Below, one piece after another: positions 26,421 to 35,627 of a stretch of DNA of 64,000 nucleotides (the stretch's first letter is position 1; each line of letters opens with the position of its first letter). The stretch spans positions 62,001 through 126,000 of the forward strand of contig NZ_LR130576.1 in NCBI RefSeq assembly GCF_900625025.1, written 5' to 3'. The stretch comes from Lachnoclostridium sp. Marseille-P6806. Its GTDB lineage: Bacteria > Bacillota > Clostridia > Lachnospirales > Lachnospiraceae. The position numbers and the translations under genes are program-made. Below the pieces are notes generated by a model, which ran no database searches, was not told the DNA's origin, and saw only the letters and a program-made list of their open reading frames with translations.

Positions 26421-28304
26421 TCAGTACATTTTGGGCACACGCACCTCAACCTCCGTTCCTTCCCCGGGAACGGAGCGGAAAGAAAGTCCGCGGGACGGGC
26501 CGTACAGCAGCTGCAGGCGCAGATGTGTGTTGCAGATGGCGATATTGGTTCCGGAGCCGGCCTGCGGCGGCCCGCCGTCGAGAATCTGATTCAGTCTCTC
26601 TTCCGGAATCCCCACGCCGTTATCGGAAACCGTAATGACCAGATCTGTCATATGCGTGCCCGGGTCTGTCTCTTCCCAGGCCATAAGCACAACATCTCCC
26701 TCCTTGGACTCCTTTTCGTTGATGCCGTGCAAAATTGCGTTTTCCACGATGGGCTGCAGCACCAGGCTGGGAAGCGTGCAGTCCATAAGTGCGTCCGGCA
26801 CGTCGATGTAAAAACGGATCCGGTCGCCGAACCGCATGTTCTGCAGAGCGACGTAGGCTTCCAGCTGCTGCAGCTCGTCGGCAAGGGTAGTCATGAACTT
26901 ACCGCCGGCGAGCGCCAGTTTATAGAAGCGGGAAAGAGACTGAATTGCCCTTGACGCCTCCTCCGACCGGCCGGAAACATTGAGCCAGTTGATCATATCC
27001 AGCATGTTGTAAAGAAAATGAGGATTAATCTGCGCCTGCAGGGCTCTTGCTTCCGAGAGCTGGAGCCTGTCTTTCGTCTCCTCCTGCTCTTTCAGAAGAC
27101 GGACGTTTTCCATTGCCGCCATATTATACGCTTCCATCAGACGCCCGATCTCATCACTGCTCTTCTCATTTTCCGGGAGCTTTTTCAGCTGTCCGTCCTG
27201 ACGCACGCCTATATGCTGCGTCGCATAGGACAGGCGCTTTGTCATGGAATCGGAAAGTATCAGATGAAATGCCAGCACCGTCAGAATCACCGCCAGATAG
27301 ATTTCAATTATCCTGGTAAAGAGCCGCTGTTCCTTCCGGAAAATACTGTCCGCCGGAATGCAGCACACCAGCCGCCAGTCCGTGCCGGTAATGTCGCGGT
27401 ACGCCATATACACCTCGGAACCCAGAACTGAAATCTGCCGGAAATCCGTGCGGGAATCCACTGCCTCCGGTATGCCCGCATAGTCCATATGATACAGGCC
27501 GGCAAGGCCCTCATCCGAGGCAAGGACCAGATTGTCACGGCTGTTGACAAGATAGTAAACGCTGCCGTTGCCATGCCGGTTTTCCTGCAGAATCTGCCCG
27601 ATCCTGCTGCTGTCAAAATAGACTGCGATGTACATATTGGCATATTTCAGCGCATTTGCGGCGCCGTCCGCGTCTGCACCGGCAGGCTCCGCATCCGAAA
27701 CGCCGAAAGCCATGATCTTCTGCACATAGGCCAGATCTCCCAGTGTGTCTTTTTCCCTGTTGGTCAGATAAAAGGAGGGGCAGAAAAGGGAGGAACGTCC
27801 GGGCTGGCCCGCGAAAATACCGTACCAGTAGCTGGATCGGATCAAAGATACCGGTGCGAAAACATCGGTAAAGGAATAGTGGTCACAGACCGCCTGCAGG
27901 TCGTCATTGACATAAATACGGATGGCAGTCGCATTGGACTGCCTTTCCAGAGCCTGTACCGTCTGAAAAAAATCCCTGGCAAAGATGGCGGTCTGGGTTC
28001 GTCCCAGAAACTCCTCCACCTCCTCCGTACTGCTGACGCGGGATAAAAACGGCATGGTCGCCACCGTGCTCATGACCGTGCGGATGGTTTCCGTCGTTCC
28101 CTCGAGGGTGTTCGCCGTCTGTGTGATAATCATGCGCTCCGACTGAACCGCGTTGACCGTCATCGCCCTGCGTACCTGAATCAGAATGACGACAGAAACA
28201 ATGGCCGTCACAGCCAGGGCAAGCAGATTGACAACCAAAAACTTGCTGCGTATGGAAAGTTCCCTGGACAGCCTGTGCCAGAGCCACGGGAAGAAGCGCA
28301 TCAT
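26421..28304 (-). CDS. Sensor histidine kinase, YesM/LytS-like (HisKA_7TM/His_kinase family)
   Basis: 627-residue membrane sensor. TM1 is near residues 22-45 (FLVVNLLALAVTAIVSVVILI). A large extracellular Cache-like domain extends to about residue 330. TM2 is near 335-355, followed by a HAMP-like linker. The phospho-acceptor His is in QINPHFLYNMLDMINWL. The HATPase domain has N-box IVENAILHGI and G-box VSDNGVGIPEERL. Paired with the AraC-type regulator 37 bases upstream. Such pairs control adjacent carbohydrate transporters, so I infer it senses the sugar imported by this locus. Confidence 0.9.
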   Translation of the reverse strand: MMRFFPWLWHRLSRELSIRSKFLVVNLLALAVTAIVSVVILIQVRRAMTVNAVQSERMIITQTANTLEGTTETIRTVMSTVATMPFLSRVSSTEEVEEFLGRTQTAIFARDFFQTVQALERQSNATAIRIYVNDDLQAVCDHYSFTDVFAPVSLIRSSYWYGIFAGQPGRSSLFCPSFYLTNREKDTLGDLAYVQKIMAFGVSDAEPAGADADGAANALKYANMYIAVYFDSSRIGQILQENRHGNGSVYYLVNSRDNLVLASDEGLAGLYHMDYAGIPEAVDSRTDFRQISVLGSEVYMAYRDITGTDWRLVCCIPADSIFRKEQRLFTRIIEIYLAVILTVLAFHLILSDSMTKRLSYATQHIGVRQDGQLKKLPENEKSSDEIGRLMEAYNMAAMENVRLLKEQEETKDRLQLSEARALQAQINPHFLYNMLDMINWLNVSGRSEEASRAIQSLSRFYKLALAGGKFMTTLADELQQLEAYVALQNMRFGDRIRFYIDVPDALMDCTLPSLVLQPIVENAILHGINEKESKEGDVVLMAWEETDPGTHMTDLVITVSDNGVGIPEERLNQILDGGPPQAGSGTNIAICNTHLRLQLLYGPSRGLSFRSVPGEGTEVEVRVPKMY

Positions 28305-28341
28305 GCATCCTTAAAACCGGTCAGACCATACCGGCTGCCGC

Positions 28342-29910
28342 TCAGGATTCCCGGAATTCCGAGGGAGAGCAGCCATATTTTTTCCGGAAAAGCTTGCTGA
28401 AATAATTACTGTCGGAAAATCCCGTTACCGAAGAAATGTCGGCAATTCTGTTCCGGGGGTCCGCAAGAAGCTCTTTCGCTCTCTCAAGCCGACATTCGGT
28501 GATGTGCTGATTCAGCGTTTTGCCCGTCTCATTGCGAAACAGCGTACAGATATAGGAGGAAGACAGGTGGACGTATTCACTGATCGCTTTGATGGAGAGC
28601 GCGGGATCACTGTAGCACTCCGCGACATAGCTGCGGATCAGAGCGACCACGGGGGAGCACTCCGCATTTTTGCGCAGCGCCTGAAAATAGCGGTCCGTCT
28701 TCCGGTGCATCAGATCACGGAGACCGTATACGGAAACGCAAGCGGAAACCTGATTCCAGTTTGCCTTTCTGTCGTCCCGCTCACTTCCGGCACCGGCGAG
28801 GGCGGTTCGCTGATCCAGAAAGGTCAGCATCAGAATGCAGATATCCTTCAGTTGTCCGGGCAGAACGGTGCTGCCTCCCTTTCCCGTCGCCTTTTCCAGC
28901 AGCTGATCCAGATATGCGTCCACAGCCTCCTGCTTCTGCTCCAGCACAAGCTCCTGAAAATGCTCCACCAGTCTTTGTCCGGAAAGATCGGAAAAAAAAG
29001 CTCTGCCGTCCGTCTCCCGGTAGGGCAGGCAGGAATTCTCCGGGATAAAAAACGCCCTTTGCAGCCGGATAATGGCCGAATTATAGGAAGCATACAACTG
29101 CTCCGGACGGTCGACCTGTCTGCCCATGACAATATGGAAGCGAAGACCGGAGGAGCACAGAATCCCGGTCAGCCGGCTCCCCAAAAGCGCAAGCTGATGG
29201 TCTGACATCTCCCGTCTGCTGAAAAAAAGATACAGAAAGAGAGACGGATCCTTTATGGCATAGAGCCGCTCCAGACGCATGCTCCTGCAGAGCTGCTCCA
29301 CACTGCCATCAAGCTTTTCCACAGCCCTGCCCGCTTCCTCCTGGCTGTGCTCTGTTCCGTAACATGGAAACAGCACACACAGACAGCCGTGCAGCTGTGA
29401 AGCCGGTATGCGGAAGCCGATCTCTTCAAGCTCATCCGCAGGCGTTCTGCCGATTTTATCCGCTTTTGTCAGCCGGACAGCAAGCGCGGCCTTCCTGCTG
29501 CGAAGCTCATCACTCAGATGCTGCCGCTCGCGTTTCTGCGCCCGAACCCGCTGGGCCGCCTCCTTCAGCGTCTCCCGCACCTCATCCAGCACAATCGGCT
29601 TCTCAACGTAGGAGACGGCTCTGAGCCTGATCGCCGCTTTCAGGTATTCTTTGTCAGAATAGCCGCTCATAAAGACAATGGCGATATCCGGGTACATTTC
29701 CTGCAACCGTTCCGCCATCTGAATGCCGTCCATCCGGGGCATCCGCACGTCGGTCAGCACGACATCCGGCGCAAAATCCGCACAGACCTCCAGTCCGTGC
29801 CGCCCGTCGTCCGCCGTGCGAACCTCATAAAAGCCCAGCGCCCCGTAATCCATACCGCTTTGAATGCCTTCGCGGGTCAGCTTCTCATCATCCGCAATCA
29901 GAAGATTCAT
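28342..29910 (-). CDS. Response regulator with AraC-type DNA-binding domain, YesN-like
   Basis: 522 residues. The REC domain has phospho-acceptor Asp54 (LTDVRMPRMDG), the acidic pair DD near residues 7-8 and Lys in VEKPI. A middle region of about 270 residues is less conserved. Two AraC HTH motifs close the protein (SIKAISEYVHLSSSYICTLFRNETGKTLNQHI; IADISSVTGFSDSNYFSKLFRKKYGCSPSEFR). ATG 29910 overlaps the mutarotase stop (ATGA), so the regulator is coupled to the mutarotase gene. Confidence 0.92.
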   Translation of the reverse strand: MNLLIADDEKLTREGIQSGMDYGALGFYEVRTADDGRHGLEVCADFAPDVVLTDVRMPRMDGIQMAERLQEMYPDIAIVFMSGYSDKEYLKAAIRLRAVSYVEKPIVLDEVRETLKEAAQRVRAQKRERQHLSDELRSRKAALAVRLTKADKIGRTPADELEEIGFRIPASQLHGCLCVLFPCYGTEHSQEEAGRAVEKLDGSVEQLCRSMRLERLYAIKDPSLFLYLFFSRREMSDHQLALLGSRLTGILCSSGLRFHIVMGRQVDRPEQLYASYNSAIIRLQRAFFIPENSCLPYRETDGRAFFSDLSGQRLVEHFQELVLEQKQEAVDAYLDQLLEKATGKGGSTVLPGQLKDICILMLTFLDQRTALAGAGSERDDRKANWNQVSACVSVYGLRDLMHRKTDRYFQALRKNAECSPVVALIRSYVAECYSDPALSIKAISEYVHLSSSYICTLFRNETGKTLNQHITECRLERAKELLADPRNRIADISSVTGFSDSNYFSKLFRKKYGCSPSEFRES

Positions 29911-30641
29911 GCCTGCGCCTGCACACCGCTCCCCGCGGCGCCGCTGTGAAAACCGATCCTCGTCACACGGGCATGACGCTCCCCGGTGATCCAGTCCACA
30001 TCGTCCGTGATCCAGCTCATGATATCGAGCATGCCGGTTTCCCATGCAAGAACCTCGGCGCGGCTGTCGGCCGTTTCTTCTTTCTCCATGGAGGTATCGA
30101 TCTCGTCATAGCCGAAGATATAGTCCTCCGCATTCCATATGGAGAAATTACTGTCGGGGCCGGGATCCGGCCTGCCTCCCCTCGCCGCTGCCAGCCCGTC
30201 ATGGCGGCGCTTGTATTCCTCCCGCATACCCGGCTTCAGCTTCGTCACAAAGACCCTGTGCCGGATCAGCTCCTTGCTTTCCCGGACGATGCCGAAATCC
30301 TCATACATAAGCCGCATCCGGGAATCCGGTGCGCAGATCCAGCGGAAGCAGGAATTTTTCTGATCAAAAAGTTCCTTCAGACGTTTTCCGCCCCACGCAA
30401 AAGCGCTGTTCTCCCTCTCGCTCCCTGCTCCGCAGGGGCCCGGCGGCCGCTTCTTCCGGGACGTATCCTCATATATTTCATAATAACCAAAGACCAGACC
30501 CGCTGCGCTCCAGATGCTGAAATTACCTGCTCCCATTTCATCCAGCGTCCCGGTCACCGCTTCCCAGAGTTCCCCGAGTCCGGTGCGGAAGGAGGAAAAG
30601 CACCCGGGCCGAAGCTGCAGTGCGAAAGTATATCGTTCCAT
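29907..30641 (-). CDS. rhaM: Two-domain L-rhamnose mutarotase-like protein
   Basis: 244 residues made of two tandem L-rhamnose mutarotase (RhaM/YiiL) domains, about 1-105 and 127-235. Both contain the NFSIW...FGY.EI core. In the second domain the catalytic pair is kept: Tyr143 and His147 in EEYKRRH. In the first domain the equivalent positions are Phe18 and Leu22, so that half is probably catalytically inactive. The enzyme interconverts anomers of L-rhamnose. It heads the minus-strand regulator/kinase operon. The ribosome-binding site is AAAGG. Single-domain members are about 104 residues. Confidence 0.8.
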   Translation of the reverse strand: MERYTFALQLRPGCFSSFRTGLGELWEAVTGTLDEMGAGNFSIWSAAGLVFGYYEIYEDTSRKKRPPGPCGAGSERENSAFAWGGKRLKELFDQKNSCFRWICAPDSRMRLMYEDFGIVRESKELIRHRVFVTKLKPGMREEYKRRHDGLAAARGGRPDPGPDSNFSIWNAEDYIFGYDEIDTSMEKEETADSRAEVLAWETGMLDIMSWITDDVDWITGERHARVTRIGFHSGAAGSGVQAQA

Positions 30642-30679
30642 GCTCTGCCTTTCTTAAATCATACATTCTGTCCCTGTTC

Positions 30680-30755
30680 ACCTCCAATATATCACAGCGA
30701 GGTCCCATTTTCTTCCTTTTTCTGCGCGCTCCTGTTTCCTGTGATATACTTTACA
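30680..30755. promoter_or_regulatory. Divergent promoters between the mutarotase and degV genes
   Basis: The plus strand has CTGTGATATACT (TATACT 30745-30750) and the minus strand CTGTGATATATT (TATATT 30691-30686). The same TGTGATATA sequence faces outwards on both strands, forming an inverted repeat with about 45 bases between. These are extended -10-like elements; a shared operator is possible. Confidence 0.5.
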
Positions 30756-30884
30756 AAGGCTTTGCCGGCCGCCTGTGTCCCGAAACGACGCTCATCACAA
30801 GGCGGCTGACGGCGGTCTCTCCGACAGCGCAGGCTCTGCCGGAACTGTATCAGGTACCGAAAAACCTCCGAAAGGATCTCATGT

Positions 30885-31916
30885 ATGAATTTCTCCAAAA
30901 CGGCTGTCCTCTGCGATTCCGGCTGCGATGTTCCGCGGCAGCTCAGAGAACAATACGATATCCGCGTTGTCGACCTCATCGTCAACTACAGCGACCGCTC
31001 CTACCGGGACACCGAGCTCGAGGAGCTTGACCCGCTCTATGTCTACCGTCACTTTCACGACGAGATTCCCACGACCTCCGCGCTCAACACGCAGGAGGTC
31101 CTTGACGTGATCGCACAGGCCGTCGCCGACGGCTACGAGAACGTCATCGGCATCGGAATCTCCTCCGCCATGAGCGGCACATTCAACTGCATCCGCCTCG
31201 CACTCGAGGAGGCCGCCGACGAATACGACGGCATGAAGGTCTTCGCCTTTGACACCAGAAACATCTCAATCGGCAGCGGCTTCTTTGCAATCTGGGCCGC
31301 CGACCGGCTCGCCGCCGGCGGCAGCTTCGAGGAGGTTTCCGGTTCCCTGGAAAAGAAGCGGGACGATGTACACCTCGCGTTCTATATGGACACTCTCGAA
31401 TACCTCCGGAAAGGCGGACGCATCACGCCCGCCGTCGCGATCATGGGCAAAATTCTGAACATCAAGCCCATCATCTCCGTCAACCGGAGCGGCGTATACT
31501 ACACCGTCGGCAAGATACGAGGCTCCGCCCGGGCTGTCAGAACGCTCGTCGACCACATTCTTTCATTTCATCCGGACCCGGAGAAAACATGGTTCGCTCT
31601 GGAAAACGGGGACGGCCCGGAATTTGCCGCGCAGGCAAAGGCGATGATTCTGGAACGCCTCCCGGGAGCAAAATTCCTTATTGAAAAGCAGATCGTCCCC
31701 ACCATGGCCATCCACACCGGCCCCGGGCTTCTCGGCATCGCCACGCTCTGCCTTGACTCCGCCGGCGGCGCTCCCCGCAGCGCCTCCCCGGTCTCTCCCT
31801 TGGAAGAAATTCACGAGAAGATCTCCGGAACCGTGAGCAGCCTCGAAAAGACCTTTGAGGAGCAAAAAAACCGGCTGGAGGAGAAGTTGGAAGAAAAAAT
31901 TCACCGCGGCCGCTGA
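30885..31916 (+). CDS. DegV family fatty-acid-binding protein
   Basis: 343 residues. DegV/FakB-type proteins bind long-chain fatty acids and can present them to a FakA kinase. Landmarks: CDSGCDVPRQL at the start, FHDEIPTTSALNTQEVLD, GISSAMSGTFNCI, DTRNISIGSGF and LEYLRKGGRITPAVA. The C-terminus carries an extra charged coiled-coil-like tail (about residues 305-343) beyond the usual 280-residue length. ATG 30885 follows GAAAGGATCTCATGT. Its stop TGA directly abuts the clpB stop. Confidence 0.88.
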   Translation: MNFSKTAVLCDSGCDVPRQLREQYDIRVVDLIVNYSDRSYRDTELEELDPLYVYRHFHDEIPTTSALNTQEVLDVIAQAVADGYENVIGIGISSAMSGTFNCIRLALEEAADEYDGMKVFAFDTRNISIGSGFFAIWAADRLAAGGSFEEVSGSLEKKRDDVHLAFYMDTLEYLRKGGRITPAVAIMGKILNIKPIISVNRSGVYYTVGKIRGSARAVRTLVDHILSFHPDPEKTWFALENGDGPEFAAQAKAMILERLPGAKFLIEKQIVPTMAIHTGPGLLGIATLCLDSAGGAPRSASPVSPLEEIHEKISGTVSSLEKTFEEQKNRLEEKLEEKIHRGR

Positions 31917-34586
31917 TCACCGCACGGACCGCACGGCCGGAATAAGGCCGTCCGGCCCGCAGCCGATCTCAATCACCGCTCCCGCGGGCACCTCGTCCGC
32001 AAGGATCAGCTTCGCCGTCATCGTCTCCACATGCTTCTGAATAAAGCGCTTCAGCGGCCGGGCCCCGAACGACGGGTCATAGGCCTCTTTCGCAATGTAT
32101 TCCGCCGCCTCCGCCGTAAGCTCCACCCGGAGCTCGCGGTCTGCAAGACGCCGGTTCAGATCCTCCATGATAAGCCCGATAATTCCCGCAATATTGGCAC
32201 GGGAGAGCGGCTTGAAAAGAATGATCTCATCAAGGCGGTTCAGAAACTCCGGGCGGAAATGTCCCCGGAGCTGCGCCTCGATCGCCTCCTCGCAGGCCTC
32301 CGAAATCGAGTAGTCCTGCGGCGCGCCGTTTTCTGTTCCGCCGTCTCCGGCCGCGCGGCCGCCCTGCGCCTCCTGCTGCTCCAGATCTGCCAGAATATCC
32401 TGCGCCCCGAGATTCGAGGTCATGATAATGATGGTGTTCTTGAAATCCACCGTCCGCCCCTGCGAATCGGTGATCCTCCCGTCATCCAGCACCTGCAGCA
32501 GAATATTGAACACATCCGGATGCGCCTTTTCCACCTCGTCGAACAGAACCACCGAATACGGCTTTCTCCGCACTGCCTCGGTCAGCTGTCCGCCCTCCTC
32601 GTAGCCCACGTAGCCCGGGGCCGCGCCGATCAGACGGGAAACCGAGTACTTCTCCATATATTCGCTCATGTCGATGCGGACCATATTGCGTTCCTCATCG
32701 AACAGCGCCTGCGCCAGCGCCTTGGCCAGCTCCGTCTTGCCGACGCCGGTGGGCCCGAGGAACAGGAAAGAGCCGATGGGCTTCGTCGGGTCCTTGATCC
32801 CGGCCTTGCTGCGCATGATCGCCTCCGCGACCCTCTGCACCGCGTCGTCCTGACCGATCACTCTCCGGTGCAGCTCCCGATCCAGATGCAGCGTCTTGCT
32901 GCGCTCGCTCTCCGTCAGCTTCTGAACGGGGATTCCGGTCCAGCGGGAAATGATCGCGGCGATCTCCTCCTCCGTCACTTTTTCATGGACGAGAGACAGC
33001 GCCTTTTCCCGTATTCTCGCCGTCTCCTCCTCAAGCCTCTTCTGCAGCTCCGGGAGCTTCCCGTACTGAAGTTCTGCCGCCTTATTGAGGTCGCCGCTCC
33101 TCTGGGCGCTCTCCAGCTCGGCCCGGGTGCGCTCCAGCTCTTTCCGGAGCTCGGACTGCCGCCCGACCTCGGCCTTTTCATTCTCCCACTGCGCCGTTTT
33201 GGCCGCCGACTCGGCCTGAAGCTCCGCCAGCTCTTTCTGCAGATCGGCGAGGCGTTCCTTTGAGATCCGGTCGTCCTCCTTCTGCAGGGAAATTTCTTCC
33301 ATTTTGAGCAGATTGATCCGGTGCTCCAGCTCGTCGATCTCGGTGGGCTTTGAATCCATCTGCGTCTTGATCATGGCGCAGGCCTCATCCACAAGGTCAA
33401 TCGCCTTGTCCGGCAGAAAACGGTCCGTGATGTAGCGGTTCGAGAGCACCGCCGCCGAAACCAGCGCATTATCCTGTATGGAAACCTTATGATAATTCTC
33501 AAAGCGGTCTTTCAGTCCGCGGAGAATGGAAATGGTGTCCTCCACGGTCGGCTCATCCACCATGACCGGCTGGAAACGGCGGGCCAGCGCCGTGTCCTTT
33601 TCGATATACTCCCGGTATTCATTCAGCGTCGTCGCACCGATGCAGTGCAGCTCGCCCCTCGCCAGCATGGGCTTGAGCATATTTCCGGCATCCAGCGCGC
33701 CGTCCGTCTTGCCCGCGCCGACGATCGTGTGAAGCTCGTCAATAAAGAGAAGTATCTCTCCCTCGCTGCTCTTCACATCCTCGAGCACCGCTTTCAGACG
33801 CTCCTCAAACTCGCCGCGGTACTTGGCGCCTGCTACAAGAGAGCCCATATTCAGGGAAAATATCTTCTTGTTTTTCAGATTCTCCGGCACGTCCCCCGCC
33901 ACAATGCGCTGCGCAAGCCCCTCGACGACCGCCGTCTTGCCGACGCCCGGCTCACCGATCAGAACCGGATTATTTTTTGTTTTGCGCGAAAGAATGCGGA
34001 CGATATTGCGGATCTCCTCGTCGCGTCCGATCACCGGATCGAGCTCGCCCTTTTCTCCTGCCCGTCTTGCCGCCGAGACAAGCTCCGTCCCGTACTTTTC
34101 CAGCGTGTCATAGGTCGCCTCGGGGTTGTCGCTGTCAACGCTCCGGCTGCCGCGGACAGAGGCCAGCGCCGAAAGAAAGCCGTCGCGACTGATATGATAT
34201 TCCTCAAACAGCGCGCGCACACTGCGGCTTCCGCTCCGGAGCAGTGAAAGGAACAGATGCTCTACGGAGACATAGGCGTCTTTCAGGGCTTTCGCCTCTT
34301 CCTCCGCGCCGATCAGTGCCTTGTTGCAGTCGCCGCTCACATAGAGTTGCGCGCCGCTTCCCTGCACTTTCGGCAGCCCCTCCACAAGCCTTTTGGCACG
34401 CCCGGTAAATTCCACGGGATCGATTCCCATTTTTTCAATCAAACCCGCGATCAGCGAGTCCTCAAGTGTCAGAAGCGAGTACAGGAGATGCTCCTGCTCA
34501 ATCTGCTGATTTCCGTATTCATAGGCAAGCTGCTCACAGCGGTTCACCGCCTCAACCGATTTTTGCGTAAATTTCTGAATGTTCAT
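31917..34586 (-). CDS. clpB: ATP-dependent disaggregase ClpB
   Basis: Hexameric AAA+ chaperone that resolubilises protein aggregates with DnaK. 889 residues. The N-domain starts [18 protein letters not shown]-1 has [18 protein letters not shown]. The coiled-coil M domain is near 405-525 ([19 protein letters not shown] onward). AAA-2 has [43 protein letters not shown] and [16 protein letters not shown] prefer ATG 34586 over ATG 34592, because GGAGG abuts the latter. That GGAGG is the end of interspersed repeat copy 3. Confidence 0.97.
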   Translation of the reverse strand: MNIQKFTQKSVEAVNRCEQLAYEYGNQQIEQEHLLYSLLTLEDSLIAGLIEKMGIDPVEFTGRAKRLVEGLPKVQGSGAQLYVSGDCNKALIGAEEEAKALKDAYVSVEHLFLSLLRSGSRSVRALFEEYHISRDGFLSALASVRGSRSVDSDNPEATYDTLEKYGTELVSAARRAGEKGELDPVIGRDEEIRNIVRILSRKTKNNPVLIGEPGVGKTAVVEGLAQRIVAGDVPENLKNKKIFSLNMGSLVAGAKYRGEFEERLKAVLEDVKSSEGEILLFIDELHTIVGAGKTDGALDAGNMLKPMLARGELHCIGATTLNEYREYIEKDTALARRFQPVMVDEPTVEDTISILRGLKDRFENYHKVSIQDNALVSAAVLSNRYITDRFLPDKAIDLVDEACAMIKTQMDSKPTEIDELEHRINLLKMEEISLQKEDDRISKERLADLQKELAELQAESAAKTAQWENEKAEVGRQSELRKELERTRAELESAQRSGDLNKAAELQYGKLPELQKRLEEETARIREKALSLVHEKVTEEEIAAIISRWTGIPVQKLTESERSKTLHLDRELHRRVIGQDDAVQRVAEAIMRSKAGIKDPTKPIGSFLFLGPTGVGKTELAKALAQALFDEERNMVRIDMSEYMEKYSVSRLIGAAPGYVGYEEGGQLTEAVRRKPYSVVLFDEVEKAHPDVFNILLQVLDDGRITDSQGRTVDFKNTIIIMTSNLGAQDILADLEQQEAQGGRAAGDGGTENGAPQDYSISEACEEAIEAQLRGHFRPEFLNRLDEIILFKPLSRANIAGIIGLIMEDLNRRLADRELRVELTAEAAEYIAKEAYDPSFGARPLKRFIQKHVETMTAKLILADEVPAGAVIEIGCGPDGLIPAVRSVR

Positions 34587-34589
34587 CGT

Positions 34590-34731
34590 CATCCTCCATG
34601 CTGAAGCACCTTGTGCGAGGCACGCATCGTAAAATCCGCGCAGGCGGTTTTACGATTGCGATCAGGGGCGATTTGGGCTTCGATGCAAATCGCCGTGCGA
34701 AAAATCACCGCATCAGCGTGATTTTTCGCAC
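34590..34731 (-). repeat. Interspersed structured repeat, copy 3 (clpB leader)
   Basis: Most symmetric copy. Stem I is ATCGTAAAA.CCGC / GCGGTTTTACGAT; stem II is GGCGATTTG / CAAATCGCC; stem III is a perfect 14-bp stem GTGCGAAAAATCAC / GTGATTTTTCGCAC. The clpB-proximal end supplies GGAGG. A second boundary-like sequence (GCGCTTCGGCATGGAGGAT on the minus strand) flanks it at 34733-34755. Confidence 0.85.
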
Positions 34732-34805
34732 TATCCTCCATGCCGAAGCGCTCTCTCCGCGGCGCATACGCCCTCACAACTCCACGGCATTCATTTTCTT
34801 TTATT

Positions 34806-34844
34806 GTTCTATATGAACTATAACACGCATTCTCCTTTCGTCAA
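34806..34844 (-). promoter_or_regulatory. clpB promoter with hyphenated palindrome
   Basis: TTGACG (34844-34839), 16 bases, TATAGT (34822-34817). A palindrome GTTC-ATATA-GAAC (34818-34806) overlaps the start point region and could be an operator. GAGTGCT, half of a CIRCE site, precedes the -35, but no second half is present. Confidence 0.65.
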
Positions 34845-34871
34845 GCACTCATTTCTTAAAAAAACGTAAAA

Positions 34872-34907
34872 CCGCCGGAGCAGCTCTCCCGAGAAATGCT
34901 CCGGCGG
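34872..34907 (-). terminator. Intrinsic terminator after the DUF308 gene
   Basis: CCGCCGGAGCA / TGCTCCGGCGG stem, followed on the minus strand by TTTTACGTTTTTTT. It ends the tig-clpP-clpX-engB-DUF308 series before the clpB promoter. Confidence 0.85.
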
Positions 34908-34952
34908 CCGGAAAGCTCTTATTCACTGCCTCAAGCCGTGTACTTTAATCCA

Positions 34953-35627
34953 TCAGTCCATTGTTTCCGGTTCTTCGGCCGCACCAGCGGCCACATCTGC
35001 CGCCGGTTCTGCCGGCGAAACCGGCGAAGCCGTCTGCACGGCCGTTCTCTGCCGGTACCCTTTCACGGCGCACCGGAGCCCGTAGAGCACCGCCGCCTCC
35101 GTCACGCCGTTCAGAATGAGTATCACCCCGATCAGCTTCACAAGAATTTTTGCCAGCATATCCGGACGGATGATCAGCACCACGCCGAACGCAATCAGAA
35201 CCGCGCCGATCAGCAGCGTAGCCCACCAGCGTGGGAAGCCTGCCCGCGCCATTCCGAACGACTCAAAAATATCATTGACGCCGCTCACGCAGATAATAAT
35301 ACCGATCGCCACAGAAAACAGCGCCGTCGGATCCTGCGGGTTCCGGTACACCCAGATTCCCAGCACGATGAGCGCCGCGCCGCCGACAAGGGAAGCCGCA
35401 CCGGTAAGAGAGCCGTCCCGCCTCACGAGAAACGCCGCCACCGCCGCCGCGCCCGAAAGCGCGAGCAAGGCGCCGAAAACGCGGAATGCGACGGCAATCG
35501 CGGTCCCGCTCCACGCAAAGAGCACCGCGCCGCACACAATGCTCACCGCCGCCGCAAGAAGCCGGTTAAAGCGAACCTGCTTCAAACGATTCTGCAGTCT
35601 GTCTCCCGCGTTCTTCTCTCCGCTCAT
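34953..35627 (-). CDS. DUF308 (HdeD-like) integral membrane protein
   Basis: 224 residues with about six hydrophobic helices arranged in pairs, as in the DUF308/HdeD family. Examples are LLAAAVSIVCGAVLFAW, VFGALLALSGAAAVAAFLV and LLIGAVLIAFGVVLIIRPD. Function is unknown in Gram-positives. The C-terminal tail is Ala/Pro/Glu-rich. It overlaps the end of engB by 4 bases, so the two are probably cotranscribed. Confidence 0.8.
   Translation of the reverse strand: MSGEKNAGDRLQNRLKQVRFNRLLAAAVSIVCGAVLFAWSGTAIAVAFRVFGALLALSGAAAVAAFLVRRDGSLTGAASLVGGAALIVLGIWVYRNPQDPTALFSVAIGIIICVSGVNDIFESFGMARAGFPRWWATLLIGAVLIAFGVVLIIRPDMLAKILVKLIGVILILNGVTEAAVLYGLRCAVKGYRQRTAVQTASPVSPAEPAADVAAGAAEEPETMD

Noticed and set aside
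34833-34860. CIRCE (HrcA) operator upstream of clpB
   Set aside because: Only one half site (GAGTGCT) is present; the matching inverted half at nine bases is missing.
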